A DNA stretch of 64,000 nucleotides from UBA6197 sp047638075. Lineage in GTDB: Bacteria; Pseudomonadota; Alphaproteobacteria; Rhodobacterales; Rhodobacteraceae. The notes beneath the pieces are model-generated. The model saw nothing but the letters and a program-made list of their open reading frames with translations. It was not told the DNA's origin and did no database searches. The position numbers and the translations under genes were made by a program. Where the stretch lies: assembly GCF_047638075.1 (NCBI RefSeq), contig NZ_JBLJBV010000082.1:1-64000 (forward strand), read 5' to 3'. Of the stretch, positions 6,880 to 14,228 are shown piece after piece. Positions within the stretch are counted from its first letter, which is position 1. Each line of letters opens with the position of its first letter.

Positions 6880-6968
6880 CGGTCGGGGCCACCGTAGGGC
6901 ACCCTCGGGGGACGGGATACGCGGGGGGAGTTATCTGTTCACATTTCCAAGATTTGATCAAATATTAG

Positions 6969-8492
6969 ATGGCAAGACCAAGTAAACAAGCCTCTGAGGC
7001 TATTTCATTCATTGAGAAACTGCGCATTCCCGAGGGTAAACTCGCCGGGAAACAGGTTAAATTGGCGCGGTATCAGAAGGACTTCCTGCGTGGTGCGCTG
7101 TCTAATGGCATTCTTGCCGCCTGCCTTAGCATCGGTCGCGGCAATGGCAAGACTGCCTTGTCGGCTGGTGTAGCATTGGCAGAATTGATGGGGGTATTCA
7201 ATCCCCAGCCCAAGCGTGAAGTTCTATTTGCTGCACGGAACCGGGACCAAGCAAAGATCGCTTTCAACTTCCTAGTGGGCTACATTGAAGGGCTGGCGGA
7301 AGAAGATCAGGCGCAGTTCACCATTCGGCGCGGCCAGCGTCTTGAGGTGGAGTTCAACGGGAACGGTGGAGGCTTGGCACGTTGTATCGCTGCTGATGGT
7401 CGCTCGGTCTTGGGTGGTGCCCCGACATTGGCAATCCTTGATGAACGTGCGGCTTGGGATCGCGACAAGGGTGACGCGCTAGAGAATGCAATTATATCGG
7501 GCTTGGGAAAGCGCGACGGGCGCGTCTTCATAATCAGCACAAGCGCACCGGATGATGCAAACCCGTTCAGCCGATGGCTGGATAATCCACCTCCCGGCAC
7601 TTTTGTGCAAGAGCATAGACCGCAGCCCGGATTGCCACCCGATGATCTGGAAAGCCTACTGATAGCTAACCCCGGCGCGAAAGAAGGTATCGGCTCTGAT
7701 GCACAATGGTTGGTAGCGCAGGCGAAGCGCGCTATCGCCAGAGGTGGTTCCGCGCTGGCGTCGTTCCGCAACCTTAACCGCAACGAGCGCGTCAACATTG
7801 AAACAAGTTCGGTCCTGATCACGGTAGACGAATGGCTTGCTGCTGAGGTGGCCGACCTGCCCAAGCGCGAAGGGCCTTGTGTCTGTGCCGTCGATCTAGG
7901 TGGCAGCCGTAGCATGTCGGCAGCGGCGTTTTACTTTCCACAGACAGGTAGGCTTGAAACATATGGCGCATTCCCCGGAAATCCCGGCCTTGGTGATCGT
8001 GGGCAGGCTGATGGCGTCGGGCAGCGATATATCGAAATGGAAGAGCGCGATGAAATTTTCACAATGGGCGACCTGATCGTGCCGCCGGGACCATGGTTCA
8101 GGGCTGTCCTAGACAAGCTGGATGGATATCCCATTGCCTGCATCGTTGGGGATAGGTTCCGGGAGGCGGAGTTTCGGGAAGGGCTGCAAGCTGCCGGTCT
8201 GCGCGTCCCGTTCATTGCCCGAGGAAACGGATTCCGCGACGGCGGCGAAGACGTGGAACGGTTCCGCACTGCTTTGTTTGACCGACGCGTGCGCGTCCTG
8301 CCGTCGCTGCTTCTTCGGTCTGCATTCTCTGAGGCGATTGTGGTGGTCGATGACAGCGGCAACGAGAAGCTGACAAAGAAGCGGAGCCTTGGGCGCATCG
8401 ACGCAGCGTCGGCAACGGTATTGGCGGTGGCAGAAGGAGCAAGGCGCATGGCTGCACCAGAGCGGCGTCCTGCGCGTGTGGCGTGGGCATGA
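6969..8492 (+). CDS. terL: Phage terminase large subunit, 507 aa
   Basis: DNA-packaging motor and nuclease. The ATPase domain has Walker A at residues 56-62 (GRGNGKT) and Walker B with the catalytic acid at 158-159 (LAILDER), followed by the coupling motif FIISTSAP. The C-terminal nuclease domain begins near residue 300 with AVDLGGSRS and contains IVGDRFREAEF. It is a HK97-type, YmfN-like terminase of normal length. No small terminase precedes it, and no strong ribosome binding site is visible before ATG 6969. The 89-bp gap upstream is GC-rich and could hold the packaging site. The stop overlaps the HNH gene (ATGA). Confidence 0.9.
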   Translation: MARPSKQASEAISFIEKLRIPEGKLAGKQVKLARYQKDFLRGALSNGILAACLSIGRGNGKTALSAGVALAELMGVFNPQPKREVLFAARNRDQAKIAFNFLVGYIEGLAEEDQAQFTIRRGQRLEVEFNGNGGGLARCIAADGRSVLGGAPTLAILDERAAWDRDKGDALENAIISGLGKRDGRVFIISTSAPDDANPFSRWLDNPPPGTFVQEHRPQPGLPPDDLESLLIANPGAKEGIGSDAQWLVAQAKRAIARGGSALASFRNLNRNERVNIETSSVLITVDEWLAAEVADLPKREGPCVCAVDLGGSRSMSAAAFYFPQTGRLETYGAFPGNPGLGDRGQADGVGQRYIEMEERDEIFTMGDLIVPPGPWFRAVLDKLDGYPIACIVGDRFREAEFREGLQAAGLRVPFIARGNGFRDGGEDVERFRTALFDRRVRVLPSLLLRSAFSEAIVVVDDSGNEKLTKKRSLGRIDAASATVLAVAEGARRMAAPERRPARVAWA

Positions 8493-8851
8493 CTTGGCAC
8501 CGGCACAGCGCTCACATACTTAAAACCGAACGCTGGCGACGTGTTCGTGTAGAGGTGCTGCGCCGTGACAACTGGTGCTGTGTGCAATGCGGTGCGCGTG
8601 GCGCGCTTGAGGTAGATCATATCACGCCGGTTCGTAAGGGCGGTGCGGAATATGACCTGAACAATTTGCAAGCGCTGTGCAAGTCTTGCCATGCAGTTAA
8701 AACGCAAAGTGAGGTTTTTAAAAATGGCAGAACTGATCCTGAATCTGTTAAATGGAGGAAATTATTGCGATGTGGATTGGACCAAGAAAAGGTGATACTG
8801 TCTACGGGGATTTATTCGATGAATGGGCTGGACGGGAAGAAGAACTCCTAA
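8489..8851 (+). CDS. HNH endonuclease, 120 aa
   Basis: A compact HNH protein of the terminase-associated type. A CVQCG zinc knuckle is followed by the core LEVDHITPVRKGGAEYDLNNLQALCKSCH, where Asp-His and Asn-Asn-Leu-Gln form the catalytic ββα fold and CKSCH completes the zinc site. The ATG at 8489 overlaps the terminase stop by four bases. In HK97-like phages an HNH protein beside the terminase is required for specific cos cleavage during packaging, and this arrangement suggests cos packaging here. The last 30 residues, which overlap the next gene, are low in information, so the functional protein may be shorter. Confidence 0.88.
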   Translation: MTWHRHSAHILKTERWRRVRVEVLRRDNWCCVQCGARGALEVDHITPVRKGGAEYDLNNLQALCKSCHAVKTQSEVFKNGRTDPESVKWRKLLRCGLDQEKVILSTGIYSMNGLDGKKNS

Positions 8852-9189
8852 CTCTGATGAATGCGAAAGTGATCGCAGATGCGAAATTAATTTGGGAAAG
8901 GGGCTTTATTCAAGCGCCATGGTCGAATGATGAATTTTTGGTATCAAAAGACCATGCCAAGCTGATGGTTGCCATTCAGGACGCGGCGGGTTGTTTTCAA
9001 AATGATATAGAAGAAATCCGTTTGATTATGGGATTCAAAGCGATCACCAATGCAAAGGCAGTTGTAAATGCAACAATTCGCAAAGGATTTGTTAAAGAGT
9101 TAGATGGATTACTCTCGTTAACGCTATATGGTCGGGACATGTTGGATGAATTAGAAGACCCTTCGGGTGATTTTTATATGGCAGCTTAA
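8770..9189 (+). CDS. Hypothetical phage protein, 139 aa
   Basis: The start is taken as ATG 8770, which has GGAGG at 8754-8758; an ATG at 8752 is in frame but lacks a binding site. Either start overlaps the HNH gene. The product is mainly helical and acidic (DLFDEWAGREEELLTLMNAK; ends LDELEDPSGDFYMAA). No family is recognised. The position next to terL and HNH, and before the capsid gene, is where a small terminase or a scaffolding/decoration protein could be, and no other small terminase candidate of normal size is present. The DNA is distinctly more AT-rich than its neighbours. Confidence 0.6.
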   Translation: MWIGPRKGDTVYGDLFDEWAGREEELLTLMNAKVIADAKLIWERGFIQAPWSNDEFLVSKDHAKLMVAIQDAAGCFQNDIEEIRLIMGFKAITNAKAVVNATIRKGFVKELDGLLSLTLYGRDMLDELEDPSGDFYMAA

Positions 9190-9234
9190 TATGGTATTAC
9201 TTGAATTGCAATATTGCAATTATTGAGGAACACC

Positions 9235-10464
9235 ATGCTGCAAAGCAAAAATATTGAACTGCGGAAATCCGAAATCCGCCAAAGCCTTTCGGAACTTGCT
9301 GGCAAAGATAACCCGACCGAAGATGAAGTTCGGTCGATGGATGCTCTGGATAAAGAGTATCGCACGGCAGAGGTGAAATATCGCGCCGCGCTGATTGCTG
9401 AAGACTCGGAGCGTCGGGAAGCCGGGGCAGAGATGGAAACCCGGTCGGATAAGGAATGGTCGCAGATGCTGGATCGTTTCGAGGTTCGGCAGGTGGCCCT
9501 TGCACTAGATGAAGGCGCGTCGCTTTCAGGCGCGACCAAAGAGATTGTCGAAGAACTTCGGTCGCAAGGCGGGTTCCGGGGCATCCCTCTGCCACTGATG
9601 GCCCTTGAACAACGCGCGGGTGAAACTGTCGCATCCGGTCTGTATGAGCCAAAGCAAACGCGCGACATTATCGCCCGGATTTTCCCGAACTCGGTTGCGG
9701 CGCGCATCGGCGTTCAGTCTGTGAACATTCCGCAGGGAACCGTTGAATATCCAGTTGCGACTGCTGGTGCAGTTGCTGGCTGGGCCAATGGTGAACTTGC
9801 GGACGTGGGTGCAGCAACGGCTTTTGCTACCACTGAAAAAGTGCTGTCGCCGGATCAGACCCTTGGCGCACAGATGATCCTGAGCCGGAAGTCGCTCAAG
9901 ATGACTGGCGCAGGTCTGGAAACGGCGATCCGGTCTGACATGTCTGCCGCGATAGCAACGGCCTTGGACAATGCTGTGATCAACGGCACTGGTGCCACTG
10001 GCCAGCCTTTGGGTTTGATCCCCGGTGCTGTGACGTATGGCATCACGGCGACCGATGTTGCCTCACTTGCAACGTGGGCTGCCTTCCGGGCCGAAGTGAT
10101 TGCGTTCATGGAAGCGAACGCCATTACCGATCCCGCGCAGGTCCGTGTGGCATTCCCGCCTGCGATCTGGGGTGGTCTGGACAATGCGCTGATCTCGGGC
10201 ACTGCCGTTTCGGAACTGGACCGCATGGCCGCGCATGGCATCAAGCCAGTGCTGGCTAATCAGGTGCCTGCTGATACTGCCATTCTTACGACCACTGTGA
10301 ACGGTATTGCCCCTGCATTCCTTGGCCTCTGGGGCGCTGTTGACCTGATCCGTGATCCCTACACCAAGGCGGCATCGGGCCAGCTTGTGCTGACTGGGCT
10401 TGTGACGGCTGACGTGCAGGTTGCCCGTGGTTTGCAAACCCGCGTTCTGACGGTCACCCCTTAA
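9235..10464 (+). CDS. HK97-family major capsid protein, 409 aa
   Basis: Builds the icosahedral shell. The first ~100 residues are a charged coiled-coil scaffold (delta) domain (LRKSEIRQSLSELAGKDN...), which the downstream protease would remove. The HK97 fold follows: SVNIPQGTVEYPVATA (E-loop region), GWANGELADVG, ILSRKSLKM, the NGTGATGQPLGL glycine-rich segment, and a C-terminal VTADVQVARGL. The ATG at 9235 has TGAGGA five bases upstream; longer starts lack one. The gene lies after terL-HNH and immediately before its protease, the reverse of the usual portal-protease-capsid order. Confidence 0.93.
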   Translation: MLQSKNIELRKSEIRQSLSELAGKDNPTEDEVRSMDALDKEYRTAEVKYRAALIAEDSERREAGAEMETRSDKEWSQMLDRFEVRQVALALDEGASLSGATKEIVEELRSQGGFRGIPLPLMALEQRAGETVASGLYEPKQTRDIIARIFPNSVAARIGVQSVNIPQGTVEYPVATAGAVAGWANGELADVGAATAFATTEKVLSPDQTLGAQMILSRKSLKMTGAGLETAIRSDMSAAIATALDNAVINGTGATGQPLGLIPGAVTYGITATDVASLATWAAFRAEVIAFMEANAITDPAQVRVAFPPAIWGGLDNALISGTAVSELDRMAAHGIKPVLANQVPADTAILTTTVNGIAPAFLGLWGAVDLIRDPYTKAASGQLVLTGLVTADVQVARGLQTRVLTVTP

Positions 10465-10465
10465 T

Positions 10466-11080
10466 ATGGAAGGTCTCCCGATCTATAGCGGGGGCCTCGA
10501 ATTGCGCGCCGAGTCTGATGGGACTCGGCGTCTCTCCGGGCGCTTCCCTTACAATTCGCGTGCCGTTATCCATAGTGGTGGCAATGGTCGCAAGCCGCGC
10601 AAAGAACAGTTTGCTCCGGGCAGCCTGTCGTTTGCAATCAATGACCCTGACCGCGATATTCACGTCCTAGTTGGGCATTCGTTCGACAAGCCGCTTGCCT
10701 CTAAAAAGGCTGGCACGCTGCTGTTCAATGACACGTTGGAAGCCTTGCTGTTTGATGTGATTATTACAGAAGAGGTTCAGCGCACAAGCTGGTGGCAAGA
10801 CTTCCTGAATGCCTTCCTTGCGGGACTTATTGTCGGTATTAGTCCCGGCTTTCGTGTTGCTCCTCCCGAGGCTGTTGAAGAGGCGGAACAGTTTGAGGAT
10901 GAAGACCCGGCGGAAGGTAATGCGATTATCCGCACAATTCTTGCCGCAATCCTGTTTGAATTGTCGTTTGTCACGCGGCCTGCCTATCCTGACACGCAAT
11001 TAGACCTGCGATCTGAAACGCATCAGGACCGCATTCCTGTTCGTGGTCAATCCTACGCTTTGAACAGGTGGCGTGCATGA
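10466..11080 (+). CDS. HK97-family prohead protease, 204 aa
   Basis: Maturation protease of the U35/S78 type that trims the capsid scaffold domain. The catalytic histidine lies in VLVGHSFDKPLAS and the serine region is GLIVGISPGFRV, matching the family pattern 'GLS.GF.V'. An acidic segment (EEAEQFEDEDPAEG) follows, then LFELSFVTRPAYP, the typical end of the fold. It starts one base after the capsid stop, and its own stop overlaps the next gene by four bases. Length and motifs indicate an intact enzyme. Confidence 0.9.
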   Translation: MEGLPIYSGGLELRAESDGTRRLSGRFPYNSRAVIHSGGNGRKPRKEQFAPGSLSFAINDPDRDIHVLVGHSFDKPLASKKAGTLLFNDTLEALLFDVIITEEVQRTSWWQDFLNAFLAGLIVGISPGFRVAPPEAVEEAEQFEDEDPAEGNAIIRTILAAILFELSFVTRPAYPDTQLDLRSETHQDRIPVRGQSYALNRWRA

Positions 11081-11592
11081 CAAGCCTTTATATCGAATCC
11101 GAGAACGAAATCTCGATTGTGTATCCTCTGCCGCCGCTTGACGTGTCGGTAAGCGTTCCAGAATCCATTTGGAAAAGGATGGAATCCTATGTTGCCTGTC
11201 GGTGGTCCACTGCTGAAATTGAATATATTGTATCTGCGCCATGCGCTATTGATTGGCGTCCTCCGGCCTATCCGTGGATTATCAACTCTGTTGATGGCGA
11301 TCCTGCCGAAGTGAATGACTTTGGCGAAGTCACATTGCAACCCGGTCGGCACCGCGTTGTCTGCACTATTGGCGGGCAGGTAGTAACGGCGGGAGTCGAG
11401 GAAGCCTATCGCCGTCTTGCCGCCTATTACGCCGATCCTGACACCCGCAAGGGCTATTCCCGTTACTCGGTTAACCTTGCCGGGGATATTTCCGAAAGTT
11501 GGTCGCGTCGAGCGGGCACAGATGGGCTTGCGGCAACGGGGGCGGCTGAACTCTTGAAGAAATATCGGAAAGCGGGAATTGCGCATGTTTGA
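11077..11592 (+). CDS. Head-tail adaptor-like protein, 171 aa
   Basis: The C-terminal half (EEAYRRLAAYYADPD... then SWSRRAGTDGLAATGAAELLKKYRKAG) resembles HK97 gp6-type adaptors that cap the portal. The N-terminal half is beta-rich, with PPAYPWIINSVDGDP. ATG 11077 overlaps the protease stop (ATGA). The end overlaps the portal start by eight bases, so the protein is made in step with both. Position between protease and portal, and the C-terminal helices, are the basis for the call. It could instead be another head-completion protein. Confidence 0.55.
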   Translation: MTSLYIESENEISIVYPLPPLDVSVSVPESIWKRMESYVACRWSTAEIEYIVSAPCAIDWRPPAYPWIINSVDGDPAEVNDFGEVTLQPGRHRVVCTIGGQVVTAGVEEAYRRLAAYYADPDTRKGYSRYSVNLAGDISESWSRRAGTDGLAATGAAELLKKYRKAGIAHV

Positions 11593-12655
11593 TTGGTTCA
11601 GAAAGAAACCCGAGGTAGAAACCCGATCTGCGGCACAAGGCGGTTTCACAGGGCAAGTGCTGGCGCTGCGGGAAAGCTGGATTGCAGGCCATAGCGGCAT
11701 GGGTGATCTAACTGCCGCCGTGCAGTCTTGCGTGAGCCTCTGGGAAGGCGCGCTGGCAGCCTCTGACGTGCAAGGGGCGGAGTTGCTGACGCGGCACGTC
11801 ATGGCCTCTACAGCCCGCGCTATGGCCCTGCGTGGCGAATGTCTGTGGTATCTCGGGGACGACGGCCTGCTGCCCGTTGCTGATTACGACTATTCGACGC
11901 GGCATGGGCGTATTCGGGCTTACCGGCTGACAATCCCCGATGCAGGCGGAGCCTATTCCGTGAATGCGCTTGCCGCCGAAGTGCTGCACTTCAAGATCGG
12001 CGTTGACCCGTCGCATCCTTGGCAGGGCACATCACCCCTGCGTCGCGCAAGCCTGACGGCTGAGTTGCTGCATACGCTGGAATCGACGCTGGCCGAAGTC
12101 TATGCGAATGCGCCTATCGGCAGTCAGGTTGTGCCGTTTCCTGAATCCCCCGGCACCGATCTGGAAACGCTGGGGCGGGGCTTCAAGGGGCGGCGCGGTC
12201 GTGTGCTGCTGCGGGAGTCGGTGAACGTCGCTGCTGCGGGTGGTCCTTCGCCGCAACAGGATTGGAAGCCGCAAGCCCTGACGCCGAACCTTGCCGATAG
12301 CATGGCGACACAAAATCTTGCCGCTGCCCGTGGTGCGATCCTGAATGCCTATGGCGTGCTGCCCGCGCTGGTTGAGCCTGCAACGACCGGGCCGCTGATC
12401 CGAGAGGCGCAACGGCATCTGGCAGGCTGGACGTTGCAACCCATGGCGATGCTGATGGCCGAGGAAGCTAGCGCCAAGTTGGGCGGCAAGGTCGAGATTG
12501 ACGTTATGCGGCCTGTGCAGGCTTATGACGTGTCAGGACGTGCCCGCGCGATGGCAACCGTGGTGCAAGGGCTGGCACTGGCGAAGGAAGCCGGTATTGA
12601 GCCTGACGCGGCGCTTAGGCTGGTGAACTGGGGGCGCGGTGATGACGCTTTCTGA
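11585..12655 (+). CDS. HK97-family portal protein, 356 aa
   Basis: Forms the dodecameric ring through which DNA enters the head. Visible family features are TAAVQSCVSLWEGALAASDV near the N-terminus, AEVLHFKIGVDPSHPWQGTSP (the common 'H.....D....G.SPL' motif), LESTLAEVYANAPIG, and the C-terminal clip/wing region with NAYGVLPALVEPATTGPLIREA and FLxPMA-like LQPMAMLMAEE. The length is at the short end for HK97 portals (about 380-420), as in other compact elements. The start at ATG 11585 lies inside the preceding gene. It is downstream of capsid and protease, an unusual order. Confidence 0.9.
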   Translation: MFDWFRKKPEVETRSAAQGGFTGQVLALRESWIAGHSGMGDLTAAVQSCVSLWEGALAASDVQGAELLTRHVMASTARAMALRGECLWYLGDDGLLPVADYDYSTRHGRIRAYRLTIPDAGGAYSVNALAAEVLHFKIGVDPSHPWQGTSPLRRASLTAELLHTLESTLAEVYANAPIGSQVVPFPESPGTDLETLGRGFKGRRGRVLLRESVNVAAAGGPSPQQDWKPQALTPNLADSMATQNLAAARGAILNAYGVLPALVEPATTGPLIREAQRHLAGWTLQPMAMLMAEEASAKLGGKVEIDVMRPVQAYDVSGRARAMATVVQGLALAKEAGIEPDAALRLVNWGRGDDAF

Positions 12656-12809
12656 TGCGCGCCGTGCCTTCCTTGAACAGTATTGGCGGGGCTTACTGTC
12701 CCGCCACCAGACTGCCGCAGGGATGGCGCAGGAAGCTGGTGTCACCGTTGCCTATGTCTATGCCAGCTTGGCCCGTCACAGCCTGCCTACGCCGGTCAGG
12801 GGGCGCTGA
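12642..12809 (+). CDS. Small helix-turn-helix protein, 55 aa
   Basis: ATG 12642 overlaps the end of the portal gene by 14 bases and the stop overlaps the next ATG by one (TGATG). The sequence MTLSDARRAFLEQYWRGLLS followed by GMAQEAGVTVAYVYASLARH has the spacing of a Fis/homeodomain-like helix-turn-helix, with the turn at EAGVT and a recognition helix AYVYASLARH. It may be a regulator of the element or a minimal DNA-recognition (small-terminase-like) subunit. The overlaps argue that it is real. Function is inferred from shape only. Confidence 0.6.
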   Translation: MTLSDARRAFLEQYWRGLLSRHQTAAGMAQEAGVTVAYVYASLARHSLPTPVRGR

Positions 12810-13192
12810 TGCCAAGAGGTGTGCCGAAGTATCCGATGATCAAACTAGCCCCGCCAGAGACGTTTTACTGGGGGCCTGAGATCGACCGGGACACTGCTAT
12901 GTCACTTGGTCGCAATCGTTACTTTACGGGGGAACCCTGCAAGTGGGGACATGTGTCCGAACGTTGGTGCCTGTCCCGCCGTTGCGTGGAATGTGTGCTG
13001 CGGTCGCATCGGACGGAAGAGTATCGGCAGTATACTACACCGCAGGAAAGAGAGTGGTTTGCGGCGAATCCTGATCGGGTGGCCGAATACAATGCCCAGC
13101 GTCGTGCCGTGAAAGCTGCCAAGCCGGTTAAGTCAGAGGCGCGGCGGGACGGGCTGAAACGGCACTGGGTGGAGCGCCGAAAAGCTGGCTGA
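12809..13192 (+). CDS. Zinc-motif protein, endonuclease VII/HNH-like, 127 aa
   Basis: The core RYFTGEPCKWGHVSERWCLSRRCVECV has a Cys/His set (C..GH...R......C..C) like the N-terminal zinc site of recombination endonuclease VII and related HNH proteins. The family's catalytic DH...N part is not seen afterwards; instead a long basic helical tail follows (EYNAQRRAVKAAKPVKSEARR). It may therefore be a DNA-binding accessory protein or a divergent nuclease. It begins at the stop of the small HTH gene and is the last gene before the terminator and the tRNA attachment site, a position often used for cargo in satellites. Confidence 0.6.
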   Translation: MPRGVPKYPMIKLAPPETFYWGPEIDRDTAMSLGRNRYFTGEPCKWGHVSERWCLSRRCVECVLRSHRTEEYRQYTTPQEREWFAANPDRVAEYNAQRRAVKAAKPVKSEARRDGLKRHWVERRKAG

Positions 13193-13217
13193 CTGTTGCC
13201 AGAAAACAACAGTTTTT
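13192..13217 (+). terminator. Rho-independent terminator ending the late operon
   Basis: ACTGTTG (13192-13198) pairs with CAACAGT (13207-13213), with loop CCAGAAAA, and leads into a T-run to 13217. It begins at the stop codon of the last satellite gene and protects the tRNA-Ser gene from read-through. Confidence 0.8.
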
Positions 13218-13221
13218 CGAT

Positions 13222-13247
13222 GGCGGGTTGTTGGGCGGGTTGGCGGG
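13222..13247. repeat. GGCGGGTTG repeats at the right end, putative arm sites
   Basis: GGCGGGTTG is found at 13222-13230 and 13234-13242, again with a 12-bp period, and a partial copy (GGCGGG) starts at 13242. These match the repeats at 2614-2646 in sequence, strand and period and lie about 45 bp from the attR core. Confidence 0.5.
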
Positions 13248-13291
13248 ACTGCCTAGATTTTCCCAGCAAAATCAACGCGCTACAGGGCGAT

Positions 13292-13381
13292 TGGCGGAGA
13301 GACAGGGATTCGAACCCTGGGTGGGCTCTCACCCACAACGGTTTTCGAGACCGCCGCATTCGACCACTCTGCCACCTCTCC
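13292..13381 (-). tRNA. tRNA-Ser (anticodon CGA)
   Basis: A 90-nt gene with encoded CCA. The acceptor GGAGAGG at the 5' end pairs with the 3' TCTCTCC, followed by GCCA. The anticodon loop reads CTCGAAA with CGA at 13345-13347. The long variable arm (TGTGGGTGAGAGCCCACC) is characteristic of serine tRNA, and the T-arm is GGGTTCGAATCCC. Its 3' 15 bases (13292-13306) serve as the attR core of the satellite, so integration restores an intact tRNA. The 328 bp between it and the IS remnant at 13709 hold no recognisable gene, only a small AGGGCG/CGCCCT hairpin near 13575. Confidence 0.97.
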
Positions 13382-13708
13382 GCGTCAGGGGTTGTCGTGG
13401 GCGGGATTTAACTTGGTGGGATGCCGGTTGCAACCGCTTTTTTATCACGCGGATGGCAGTCCTTCTATTGCAGTCTAGGGCGATTTTATCTTGTGTTGAA
13501 AAAGTTGGATTGGTCTTGTGACTTCTATGCCTCGGCCCCTCAACTCATTTGTGCGGCCCTGCGCTCGAATGCCAGAGGGCGTTTGACGCCCTGCGAAGGA
13601 TGGCGGCGGCACGGGCTATAGAACCCATTGATGTATTGGAATTTAATTCTTTCCGCGTGACGTCTGGTGCCCCTTCGGTCGCTGACCTGCCCTCCGGTCG
13701 TCCCTCGT

Positions 13709-14087
13709 TCATAACGAGAGTCCCTGGGGTTGATAGCCGTCGGTTTCGGGTGTGGCAAGCGCGTCGGGCGCGGTGCCAGCAAATATCTCCAACGCCCGGT
13801 GCGCTTCTGCCGGGGTCTTGTTGCCGAGCGAGGAGTAAGGCCTGACATTCTGGTAGTCATATCGACCCTATTGTTGTTTGCCCATTCAGGATCGCTTTGC
13901 TGGTGAATTCAGTGCCAATGTCAAAAACTATGCGGGCAGGCTTGCCATGGATCCGGGTCAATGCATCCAGCTCCCGCGGCACGCGTGTCCCCGAGATGCT
14001 GGTATCGGGACCAGGCATAGGCTTTCGCGGCAGCAATCCCTTACGGTGTTTGAAGGTAAACAGAGCTGTTCCCCGATCTTTGGACAA
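13709..14087 (-). pseudogene. IS3-family transposase remnant
   Basis: Two non-contiguous pieces of an IS3 OrfB-type transposase. From 14087 leftward, TRVPRELDALTRIHGKPARIVFDIGTEFTSKAIL covers the region of the second catalytic aspartate. There Asp sits in 'FDIGTE' where the usual motif is SDNGTE. After an internal deletion near 13857, the C-terminal tail SLGNKTPAEAHRALEIFAGT leads to the natural stop at 13709-13711. The tail is closely related to the remnant at 120-275 and in the same orientation, and it lacks that copy's frameshift. Not functional. Confidence 0.8.
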
Positions 14088-14100
14088 ATTTCCGGCTTAG

Positions 14101-14214
14101 TTAAGCTGATGCCCGAATCTGCTGATCGGTTTCATTGCTGTTGAAGTAGACCACGGCGGGCGGTTTACCGCGATGGGCGGCGTGGGGCCGCAGGTGGTTT
14201 TCGAAGGCGATTCA
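14101..14214 (-). pseudogene. Second IS3-type transposase C-terminal fragment
   Basis: Reading leftward, ENHLRPHAAHRGKPPAVVYF and NSNETDQQ end at TAA 14103-14101. This looks like the last ~35 residues of an IS3-family transposase, from a subgroup different from the adjacent 13.7-14.1 kb remnant. An in-frame stop lies immediately upstream, so only the tail survives. Confidence 0.55.
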
Positions 14215-14228
14215 GCGTCCGACACCAG

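Larger units (their letters stand above)
2479..13306. mobile_element. Integrated phage satellite, capsid-forming (cf-PICI-like), about 10.8 kb
   Basis: The element is bounded by the 15-bp direct repeat TGGCGGAGAGACAGG at 2479-2493 and 13292-13306; the right copy is the tRNA-Ser 3' end. In order it carries integrase, AlpA-like regulator, a small gene, P4-type primase/helicase, an iteron region, an HK97 gp10-like neck protein, TerL, HNH, an unknown gene, major capsid, prohead protease, adaptor, portal, a small HTH protein and a zinc-motif endonuclease-like protein. All genes are on the plus strand. Missing are tail tube, tape measure, tail tip, holin/endolysin and CI-type repressor genes. This is the composition known for capsid-forming phage-inducible chromosomal islands, which build their own heads and borrow tails. 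A deleted prophage is the alternative, but every reading frame is intact and closely packed. Confidence 0.75.
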
